In this document: positions 8,912-16,441 of the stretch, one piece after another
Layout of the letters: each line of letters opens with the position of its first letter
Numbering within the stretch: position 1 is the stretch's first letter
Source of the DNA: CAWAPD01 sp963783865
Lineage (GTDB): Bacteria; Actinomycetota; Thermoleophilia; UBA2241
Direction: 5' to 3'
NCBI GenBank assembly: GCA_963783865.1
Contig: CAWAPD010000006.1
Span: forward strand, 62,001-126,000
DNA: 64,000 nucleotides
The notes under the pieces: model-generated
What the model was told of the DNA's origin: nothing
Seen by the model: the letters and a program-made list of their open reading frames with translations, nothing else
Database searches by the model: none
Position numbers and translations under genes: made by a program

Positions 8912-9517
8912 CCGCAGACTCGCGACGGGCAAGACTGAGAAAAGCTCCATCCGTCTTCGAGCCGAGCCTTGCAGTTGGTTCCCTAGACATCGGCCGCGTA
9001 CTCGCAGATCGCGATGCCGTTACTTTTCGCGCTCAGGGGACATGCATGTACCCAACCATTCGTCCTGGCGACGATTGTGCATCCGGTCGTGCACTGCGGC
9101 CGAGGTTGCCGTCGGTGACATCGTCGTCTGTCGCACACCGGGGTATCTTTTCGGTCACCGTGCTGTCGCCACCGGTGAACGGGATGGGCGCCCATATGTG
9201 ATTACTCGACCAGATCGATCGCGCACGGGAGGCGATCCCGCCATCTTCGACGACGACTTGCTCGGTGTGGTCGTCAGCATCAAGTGCGAAACGGTGTTCC
9301 GGCGCCATTGGGGCCACCAGCGAGTCGGTGGATGGTCGAGCGCTACCACTCTGTCCGACTGGCCCTGTCGGGGGGAAGACTGCGTGGTCGCTTCTGGCTG
9401 GCAGCGCGCGGCTACGCGGACAGCAGAGGCCGAGCCCTATATCGCTCGGCTGGCTCGCCAGTGGTATCAGCGGGTTCATTCGAGTGTGCAATTCACGGTT
9501 CGTGTGCCGGTCAATAG
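8908..9517 (+). pseudogene. S26 signal-peptidase-like protein with Cys at the nucleophile position, frameshifted
   Basis: It begins at a TTG overlapping the pqqD stop. FRAQGTCMYPTIRPGD (about 9025-9072) matches the S26 box in which a Ser normally precedes Met-x-Pro; here the base triplet is TGC, Cys. Downstream, GDIVVCRTPGYLFGHRAV places a His where SipW/Sec11-type enzymes have their catalytic His. A Cys-His pair would make it a thiol-type variant, or it may be a non-catalytic relative. Two indels are inferred, near 9077 and 9287. In this context it would be the leader peptidase. No membrane anchor is evident. The tail beyond about 9500 and the gap to 9785 are unclear. Confidence 0.6.
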
Positions 9518-9785
9518 CCACATTGGGGGACGCCGTGTGTCGCGAGATTGAACCCGAAAACTTCAAACCCAGCGGAACCGTGGCACGGTAGCGACGATCG
9601 ACCGCTGGACGCTGAGCGCGACTGGTGGACGACGTTCGCGCGAGCCAGCGCCTGGGTGACATTCGTGCGCGGTCCGGGATTGGGTGGCGCGCGGAGGATT
9701 CATATGTGCGCATTCGCTACCGTGGCACGGGATTGGACGAGGCGCTGCAGAGTCAGGCGGATATGATTCTCGCGCGGGATCACTG

Positions 9786-10924
9786 GTGCCGGAGAGGATC
9801 GAGATCCAGGAGTTCGGCCTGTGGAAGAAGCTCGAGTACAAGCGCGCGCCACGCTCGTTCGACTTGGAGATCACGGCTCGATGCAACAACGACTGCCGCC
9901 ACTGCTACATCAACTTGCCGGGTGGCGATCGCGTGGCGCAGGCGGCAGAACTGACCAGTGTGACGAGATTCTGACGATTGCCGAGCGAGGCTGTCGAGCT
10001 GGGCGCCCTTTGGTGCCTCACCGGCGGCGAGCCGCTGCTGCGCAGGGACTTCGAGGAGATCTATCTCGGCCTGAAGCGATTCGGCTTGCTGGTCAGCATG
10101 TTCACCAACGCCTGTCTGGTCACGCCGGAGCACGTCGAGCTGCTACGGCACTACCCGCCGCGCGACATCGAGGTGAGTGTGTACGGGGCGACGCGTGAGA
10201 CGTACGAAGCCGTCACGCGTCGCCCCGGCTCCTACGATGCCTTCGTGCGCGGCCTGGACATGCTTCTCGACAGCGGTCTGAAGGTGCGTCTCAAGGCAAT
10301 GGCCATGCGCTCGAATGTGCACGAGCTCGACGAGATCTCGCGGTTCTGCCACGAGCGTACCAAGGACTACTATCGGTTCGATCCGCTCCTTCATCTGCGC
10401 TTCGACGGCGACCCGGTTCGCAACAACGAGATCCGTGCGGAGCGTCTCACGCCGGAAGAGGTGGTTGCGGTGGAGCGCGCCGATGAGGAACGCTTTGACG
10501 CGCTTCAAAAGGGCTGTGCCGACGGCGAGCTCATCAAACCCGAGTTCCAGCACGACGGCTGCGACCACCTTTTCCACTGCGGTGCTGGCAATGGCGAGCT
10601 TCACGTCGGCTACGGACGGCACGCTTCCGACTGTGCAGCTCCCTTTGGCACCCGGGAACGGTGTACGACCTGCGCAGTGGCTCCCTGCGAGAGGCTTGGG
10701 AGGAGTGGGTGCCTCGCGTGCATGACCTGCGCGGCGCCAACCCGGAGTTCCTCGAGAAGTGCCGCAAGTGCGACATCATCAACCTCTGTCTCTGGTGTCC
10801 CGCCCATGCGGCTCTTGAGACAGGCAGAATGGACGATTGGGTGGAGTACTTCTGCGCCGTCGCCCATGCTCGCGCGGACGCGCTGGCTCGAGAGCCGGTG
10901 CCGGCCATCCGGCTGATTCGGTAG
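9786..10924 (+). pseudogene. Third radical SAM/SPASM maturase, small frameshifts
   Basis: GTG 9786 opens a protein with SFDLEITARCNNDCRHCYIN (Cx3Cx2C) close to its N-terminus, then CLTGGEPLLRRDFEE. The SPASM part has FHCGAGNGELHVGY and CRKCDIINLCLWCP (Cx2Cx5Cx2CP). Indels are inferred at about 9961 and 9989 (which cancel in frame), 10614 and 10630. Restored, it would be about 378 residues, normal for the family. It probably binds the precursor through the PqqD protein encoded upstream and installs thioether or carbon-carbon links, as SPASM peptide maturases do. I see no clear ribosome site before 9786. Confidence 0.75.
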
Positions 10925-11008
10925 CTGACAGCCAGGTTCAGCGACTCCGCGAATCGACCAGCCACTCCTCGTCGCGTGTCGCGAGTTCAGCCATAAAGGA
11001 CGTCCGGC

Positions 11009-12150
11009 GTGAGCAGCACGATTGAGCCCTCCCCGTCATCCGACCGCGCAGCCCCCATCGGCGCACGACCCGAATACCAGGCGGTTCTAGGCTGTGCGTT
11101 GCCCGACGAGGTCCTTCGGGACGCAGAAGGTGAATTGAGGGCCGCCCTCGAGGCGACGACCGATTGGCAGCTTCTCCGGGACACCGCACTCAGGCATGGG
11201 ATAGTCGGGATTCTGTATCGTCGAATCGCCCGTAAGTGCCCTGATGCAGTGCCCGAGGCAGTACTCGGTGAGCTGCGCAGCCTGAACCAGGTCAACAGCC
11301 GCCGCAGACCTGCGCTCGGGTGCGCAACTTGTCCGTATTCTGGGCCAGCTGCTAGGGAGCATGGCATCATCGCAGTGCCCATACAAGGGACCAGGCTGGC
11401 GCAGATAGCGTACGGGGAGTCAGGCGCTGCGGCAATGCGGTCGATCTCGACGTCTTGGTCGGCACGGCTCACGTGTTGACCGTGCGCAGAAGCCTTCTGC
11501 TGAGAATGGCTATTGCCGTGCCTGCCGATGGCATCGCGATACGTGGCGGTCCCGCTGCGGTGGAGGGTGAGTACGCGTTCAAGGCGCCGAGAACGAACGG
11601 CTTGCTGCTCGATCTGCATTGGATGGACGGGCACGGGGTTGCGGTCTTCGCCATAGTCGATACTCTCACTGGAACGCGCTTCCACGTTCGACTTCGCTCT
11701 CACAGCGCTGTGTGTGCTGTCGATCGGAGGACCTGTCTCCTGTCGCTGAGCGTGCACGCATCGAAGCACGCTTGGAGCCGGGTAGAGGACATTCGTTCAG
11801 TCGCTGAGGTCGTGCAGCGACGGGAGCTCGACTGGGATCATGTGCTCCACCGGGCTACGCGCCTGCACGTGAACGAAGGGCACTCCTCGGAGCGCCTCTG
11901 GTGAGTGACGTCGCCTGTGTTCACCGTGCCCAGCAGACGTGATTGTGCGGGCGATGAGCCGACAGACATGTGCTCGGCCTTGGCCAAGCGCAGTCAGAAA
12001 TGCAGCTGTGTCGCCGAGGCTCATCGCCGTGCCTCGACGCCTCTGATCATGCTCGACGACATCGCCTGGGCTTTGCGCACGCTCGACCGGCGCTGGAGCG
12101 CTTGCGGTAAGCGCGCGGCGCGTCTCTTCGCAGGACCATGGGGCGGGCCC
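11009..12150 (+). pseudogene. NTP_transf_5-type nucleotidyltransferase of RiPP clusters, frameshifted
   Basis: The sequence shows LLRDTALRHGIVGILYRR, then GIIAVPIQGTRLAQIAYGE, then VDLDVLVG (DxD motif at about 11443-11451), then LLLDLHW and LLSLSVHASKHAWSRVEDIR. This order is the signature of the uncharacterised nucleotidyltransferase family PF14907, common beside PqqD, HPr-kinase-like and S26-like genes. The reading changes frame near 11300, 11355 and 11440. The frame stops at 11904, but VIVRAMSRQT and a basic Arg/Leu-rich stretch suggest the old C-terminus reaches about 12150. The likely role is nucleotidylation of the peptide or a carrier; it is not proven for the family. Confidence 0.65.
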
Positions 12151-12151
12151 A

Positions 12152-12456
12152 CTAGGCGGCGGGCTGGCAGGAATCGCGTGGAGGCGGCTGCGCTTCGCAT
12201 CCGTCCCGTGCGTGCTACGTCTTCAAGTGCGCCGCTGTTCGTGCTGCGGCGCGAGTGCGCGATCCCGTAGCACTGCGTCAATCGCGGCTCGCGGCCTGCT
12301 GCTACCTACGTCAGGCCACTGGTCGCATGGGTCCTCACGGAACTCGAACAGGGCGACACTGTGAATCGTCGGTCTGCACGGCAGTCGAACGAGATCGGAG
12401 TGCCGTCCCGACGCCTCGTGGACGGCCGCTGCGAATCGCCTGGCGCGGCGCGAGGG
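12152..12456 (+). other. Stretch with no supportable gene
   Basis: About 300 bp between the decayed nucleotidyltransferase and the next precursor promoter. The short open frames here share no recognisable family features. The region looks lower in GC than the rest of the window. Confidence 0.4.
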
Positions 12457-12484
12457 TTGTCGGTCTGCGCGGCGAATGTACTAT
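12457..12484 (+). promoter_or_regulatory. Promoter of the second precursor-like gene
   Basis: TTGTCG (12457-12462) and TACTAT (12479-12484) are separated by 16 nt, the same spacing as in the promoter at 8031-8058. It is followed by a leader of about 70 nt and an AGAAGGA ribosome site (12546-12552). No gene on either strand explains it except the precursor reading at 12560. Confidence 0.5.
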
Positions 12485-12559
12485 CAACCTTCGCGAATGA
12501 AGTGCCGACGACGCGTCATAGACTGCAGCAGACACTCGGAACAACAGAAGGACATTGGC

Positions 12560-12759
12560 TTGCCCAAGGTAGCTCGAGCCCAGCTGGACTACGCCTAAGC
12601 TCGTCGTCCTGACCCGTGGCACCCCCGAAGAGAACGTGCTGGCGAGCGTGCAAGGGGGCGGTACCGAGCGGTCCACAGAACACGTTCGGAGCGTGCTACC
12701 AGGGGAAGTCCCGAATTGCACGGGCTGCGTCCGGCGACAAGCCACTCGTAGTCGCCTGA
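12560..12759 (+). pseudogene. Second RiPP precursor peptide, two inferred +1 indels
   Basis: TTG 12560 lies 7 nt after AGAAGGA and opens MPKVARAQ. After one extra C at about 12584 the frame reads WTTPKLVVLTRGTPEENVL, and after one extra G at about 12648 it reads SCKGAVPSGPQNTFGACYQG to a stop at 12757-12759. The leader matches the intact precursor (W-x2-P-x3-V-L, PEExVL, then CK) with the same Trp-to-Cys spacing of 20. The core has two Cys 15 residues apart, against 16 in the intact peptide. It precedes the ABC exporter. Neither half is an open frame long enough to be noticed alone, so it is easily missed. Confidence 0.65.
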
Positions 12760-12914
12760 GCTTCCGAGCGACGTCCGCTCGTTTGTCGTTCGTCCAACTT
12801 CCGCGTGGCCCTACTCGTGATCGTCCGCTGAAGTATGATGCTGCCACGCACCGTCATGCCTAGCGCGGGATCCACCAGCTGACCGACGAAGCCCCCAAGC
12901 CCAGCCTGAAGAGC

Positions 12915-14693
12915 GTGCTCCACCTGGGGCGCACCGTGCGCCTGGTGTGGTCGATCGCGCCCGGCTGGACGCTCGCGAACATCGTCCTCGCGGTCGTGGC
13001 CGGCCTGCTGCCGCTCGTCGCCATCTACATGACCAAGCTGATCATCGCGGCGGTGACCGAAGGGGCCACCGCCGCGGACAAGACCGCCGCCTTCCACCAC
13101 GTCTTGTGGCTCATCGTCGTGGCCGGCCTGGTCGGTCTGGCGATCGCCCTCGTGCGCTCGCTCTCGCAGCTCGTCAGCGAGGCGCAGGGGCAGGTCGTCA
13201 CCGACCACATCTCCGACATCATCCACGCGAAGTCGATCGAGGTGGACCTCGAGTACTACGAGAACTCGAAGTACTACGACGTGCTCCACCGCGCCCAGCA
13301 GGAGGCGCCCTACCGGCCGGCCAAGATCGTCAACGACCTGGTGTCGATCGGCCAGAGCGGCATCTCGCTGGTGGCGGTCGTCATCGCGCTGCTGTCCCTG
13401 AGCTGGGTCGTCGGCCTCATCATCGTCGCGGCGGCGCTGCCGGGCGCGTACTTCCGCATGCGGTACTCGAGCAAGCTCTATGCCTGGCAGCGCGACCGCG
13501 CCATGACCGATCGCATGTCGTGGTACTACCACTGGCTCCTCACCGACGGCACCCGCGCCAAGGAGGTGCGGCTGTTCGACCTCGGCGGCGTGGTGCGCGG
13601 GTGGTTCGTGGATCTGCGACAGGGGCTGCGCCGCGAGCGGCTCACGCTGACCGCGAAGCGGTCGGCGGGAGACCTGGCGAGCGGCGCGCTGGCCACGCTG
13701 GCCGTCTTCGGCACGTTCGCCTTCATCGCCTGGAAGACGATCCAGGGGACGATCACCGTCTCGGGCATGGTCGCCTACTACATGGCGTTCCAGCTGGGGC
13801 TGAGCTCGCTGCAGACGGTGATGAGCGGCTTCGCCTCGCTCTACGAGGACAACATCTTCCTCACGCAGTACCACGAGTTCACGGCCTTGGAGCGCACCGT
13901 TGCCGAACCGGCGGAGCCGAAGCCGGTCCCGCGACCCATGCGCGAGGGCATCGTGTTCGACGGCGTGAGCTTCGCCTATCCCGACACCGACAGGCGGGCG
14001 ATCGACAGCGTGTCGTTCGCCATCCGGCCGGGCGAGGTGGCGGCGCTGGTGGGCCCGAACGGCTCGGGCAAGACAACGCTCGTGAAGCTGCTGTGCCGGC
14101 TCTACGACCCTTCGGGCGGCCGGATCACGCTCGACGGCGCCCCGCTGGATCGGTTTGGCGTGACTGACCTGCGGCGCGCGATCAGCGTCGTGTTCCAGGA
14201 CTACGCCGAGTATCAGCTCTCGGCGCGGCGCAACATCTGGATCGGCAACGTCGACCTGGCCGAGGACGATCCGGCGATCGAGCGGGCGGCGCAGGCCGCC
14301 GGGGCCGACGAGGTCATCCGCGGCCTGCGCGACGGCTACGATACGGTGCTGGGCAAGTGGTTCGAGGACGGCGAGGAGCTGAGCGTGGGGGAGTGGCAGA
14401 AGGTCGCGCTGGCGCGGGCGTTCGTGCGCGACGCCGAGATCCTCGTGTTCGACGAGCCGACCAGCGCTCTCGACCCGCTGGCGGAGTGGAAGGCGTTCGA
14501 GCAGATCCGCGAGCTGGCTCAGGGGCGCGCCGTGATCCTGATCAGTCACCGCTTCTCGACGGTGCACCTCGCCGACCACATCCACCTGGTCGAGCACGGA
14601 CGGATCGTCGAGAGCGGCTCGCACGACGAGCTGATCGCGCTGGGCGGCACCTACGCCGAGATGTACGAGGTGCAGGCGAGGGCGTACTCGTGA
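12915..14693 (+). CDS. ABC exporter, fused membrane and ATPase domains
   Basis: Residues 1-300 hold six membrane helices. The ATPase part has Walker A VGPNGSGKTT, signature ELSVGEWQKVALARA, Walker B ILVFDEPTSALD and the H-loop ISHRFSTV. The signature SVGEWQ in place of LSGGQ is seen in exporters of RiPP clusters. No N-terminal peptidase C39 domain is present, so leader removal must be done elsewhere, for instance by the S26-like protein. The frame opens after a stop at 12861; GTG 12915 is the first usual start, but CTG 12879 would give MTDEAPKPSLKSVL in front. The gene is intact, high in GC and ends overlapping the next GTG. Confidence 0.88.
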   Translation: MLHLGRTVRLVWSIAPGWTLANIVLAVVAGLLPLVAIYMTKLIIAAVTEGATAADKTAAFHHVLWLIVVAGLVGLAIALVRSLSQLVSEAQGQVVTDHISDIIHAKSIEVDLEYYENSKYYDVLHRAQQEAPYRPAKIVNDLVSIGQSGISLVAVVIALLSLSWVVGLIIVAAALPGAYFRMRYSSKLYAWQRDRAMTDRMSWYYHWLLTDGTRAKEVRLFDLGGVVRGWFVDLRQGLRRERLTLTAKRSAGDLASGALATLAVFGTFAFIAWKTIQGTITVSGMVAYYMAFQLGLSSLQTVMSGFASLYEDNIFLTQYHEFTALERTVAEPAEPKPVPRPMREGIVFDGVSFAYPDTDRRAIDSVSFAIRPGEVAALVGPNGSGKTTLVKLLCRLYDPSGGRITLDGAPLDRFGVTDLRRAISVVFQDYAEYQLSARRNIWIGNVDLAEDDPAIERAAQAAGADEVIRGLRDGYDTVLGKWFEDGEELSVGEWQKVALARAFVRDAEILVFDEPTSALDPLAEWKAFEQIRELAQGRAVILISHRFSTVHLADHIHLVEHGRIVESGSHDELIALGGTYAEMYEVQARAYS

Positions 14694-15607
14694 GCGAGCG
14701 TCGGGTCTACTTTGCGTTCGTCGACGGGAGCCGCGACTACGACTGTCAGCTATGCGGCGGCCGCTGCTGGCGTGCGGGTGTGGATTCGGGGGTGCAGCCG
14801 AGGAGGAGTGGGCCGTCGCGCTCTCGCCACAGCTTCTCCAGTGGGTCGTAGTTCGGCTCTAAGGGTGGCTTTGTGGAGCATGCAACAGCCCAGGTGTCTG
14901 TCTGTTCCGACGTGCCGATGGTCTCTGTGGGGTTCTGAGGTCGACTTTGGTCGGTCGCGCAAGCCCGACAGTGTGCCTGATGTATCCGTTCGAACAGGCT
15001 GGTGCGAATCGGGCGGTACCCTCGCGGTCGCTCCCAACATCGCTCAACGTCTGCCCGGTGCAGCTTGTCGTGCCTCCAAGGCGCAGGGGCGGTGGCGGGC
15101 ACTTGATGCAGCTCGTGTCGCATGACGTCGAGGTGACGCAATCACTCGGTGGAGTCATTCAGGATGAATCCGCGGCTCCCCCAGGGTGAGAGTGGCGATT
15201 CGGTCGGTTGACCGTGAAGCAGGCTGTTCCTTGCCTTCTGCGGTTCGGGATACGGACATCGGACGATTCTTAGATACGCTGCATAGGACGCGTCGGACGA
15301 CGGAGGCGCCCGCGTCGACTTAGCAAGGGTCCCTTCTTGGATCATGGTTCGACGCCGGCTCGGATGCCTCCACCGAGTACCCTTCTTCAATCAAGGCTGC
15401 AGGACCTGTCGCTGGCCCCGCCTCTCTGCCCGCGCCTTCCGGCGGAGCATGCGGGCTGGCGTGGGTGGGTGGTCGGCGTTCGTACCACTCCGCTCCGTCT
15501 CATCGAATCCAGCCGACATGGACGTCGCTACAGGACTGATGCGTGCCTCGGTCGCAGGCAGCGCGACGGACAGGACGCTGCGTTCATCAGCTGTGAAACG
15601 CCTCTAG
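14690..15607 (+). pseudogene. YkgJ-type cysteine-cluster protein, heavily frameshifted
   Basis: It starts at a GTG overlapping the exporter stop: SERRVYFAFVDGSRDYDCQLCGGRC. The reading then moves between frames: AEEEWAVALSPQLLQWVVVR (about 14800-14860), RADGLCGV (about 14910-14930), SPTVCLMYPFEQ (about 14955-14995), GGTLAVAPNI (about 15011-15040) and LNVCPVQLVVPPR (about 15040-15085). These blocks, in this order, fit YkgJ-like proteins, which bind iron or zinc through a Cx2Cx3C-type cluster. Beyond 15100 only scattered Arg/Leu-rich pieces remain, up to about 15607. At least five indels are needed. Translational overlap with the exporter places it in the RiPP operon; its job there is unknown. 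Confidence 0.5.
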
Positions 15608-15768
15608 CAGGAAGCCGTCAGTCAGGCCCTGCGTGATTCGATGGGCTCGCGCGAGGACTCTTCGAGGCGTGCTTGGGCAAGCCGTTGCGCGCGTCAGTCA
15701 TGCGAATATTCTTCGACGGGGCGTCATTCATGGCGGCGAGTCTAGCACGTCGGCTGGGGATGAGGAGG

Positions 15769-15807
15769 GGGGCGGGGGAGCGGGCCAATGGCCCGCTCCC
15801 CCGCCCC
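15769..15807 (-). terminator. Strong hairpin terminator of the minus-strand operon
   Basis: Perfect 18-bp arms (15769-15786 and 15790-15807) with a 3-nt loop lie 23 bp past the stop of the ferritin-like gene. It also separates the plus-strand RiPP locus from this operon. Confidence 0.7.
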
Positions 15808-15830
15808 TGAACCTTCCGGGCTTGGCCCGC

Positions 15831-16340
15831 CTACAGGTCCAGCGCGTTCTGCAGGTCGCGGGCGTGCTCCTCTTCGACGATGAGGATGTCCTCGAGGGCG
15901 CGGCGCAGGCCGTACTCCTGGAGGCGTTCGGCCTGACCGACGCGCTCCTTGTAGCGGGCGATGGCGTCGAGCTCGCCTTCGAGGTCCTGCTCGAGCATCA
16001 CCTTGGAGTCGGGCGAGATGTGAGCCTTGGCCACGTCGACGCCCGGCACGCCGCCGAGGAAGTCGATCTGCTGGGCCAGCGAGACGGCGTGCGTGTGCTC
16101 CTCGGTGGCGTGGATCAGCAGCTCGGCCGAGATCGCGTCGTACTGCGGGCCGGTGATCGCGGCGGCGTGCTGCACGTACTGCACCAGCGCCTGGAACTCC
16201 TTGGCGAGGTCGGCGTTGAGCAGCCTGAGCATCCGGTCGCGGGTGATCGGGGCGGGCGCGGCCGCTGAAGACGCGGCCGCCGCAGCCGGCGCCGCCGCCT
16301 TCGCCTTCGCGGGCGCCTTCTTGGCGTTGTTCTTGGGCAT
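15831..16340 (-). CDS. Ferritin-like (bacterioferritin-type) protein with an Ala/Lys tail
   Basis: The four-helix ferritin-like domain is marked by LAKEFQALVQYVQHA, ATEEHTHA, LEGELDAIARYKE and VEEEHARDL, which give the Glu/His di-iron ligands. It would oxidise and store iron or act as a Dps-like protector. Residues 1-35 form a Lys/Ala/Pro-rich tail, PKNNAKKAPAKAKAAAPA and onward, of the kind seen on histone-like proteins and some Dps proteins; it may bind DNA. The ATG at 16340 has GGGAGG seven bases upstream. It is the last gene of a minus-strand run, 101 bp after the RND gene. Confidence 0.85.
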   Translation of the reverse strand: MPKNNAKKAPAKAKAAAPAAAAASSAAAPAPITRDRMLRLLNADLAKEFQALVQYVQHAAAITGPQYDAISAELLIHATEEHTHAVSLAQQIDFLGGVPGVDVAKAHISPDSKVMLEQDLEGELDAIARYKERVGQAERLQEYGLRRALEDILIVEEEHARDLQNALDL

Positions 16341-16441
16341 CGCTCTGCCTCCCTCGGGGGTCAGTGTGGGGCTGGCCAGATACTACACAGCGAGGTGGCG
16401 GCCGGCGCCGTTAGAGGCGCCCGCCCCTCACTCCCTGCCGC

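Noticed and set aside
12255..12500. Open frame ending just after the second precursor promoter
   Set aside because: It covers the promoter itself, is Arg-rich without any family features and has no ribosome site.
3924..12648. The inferred extra bases seem always to fall between codons
   Set aside because: I can place most of them at codon boundaries, but nearly every one has alternative placements that read equally well, and my choice was guided by expected motifs. The pattern may be of my own making.
14746..15158. Minus-strand open frames that looked like a transposase remnant
   Set aside because: No transposase motif or terminal inverted repeat was found, and plus-strand YkgJ-like blocks explain the same stretch better.
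4209..15607. Lasso-peptide or lanthipeptide cluster
   Set aside because: HPr-kinase-like, S26-like and NTP_transf_5 genes occur near lasso loci, but there is no asparagine-synthetase-like cyclase, transglutaminase-like leader protease or LanM/LanB/LanC gene here.
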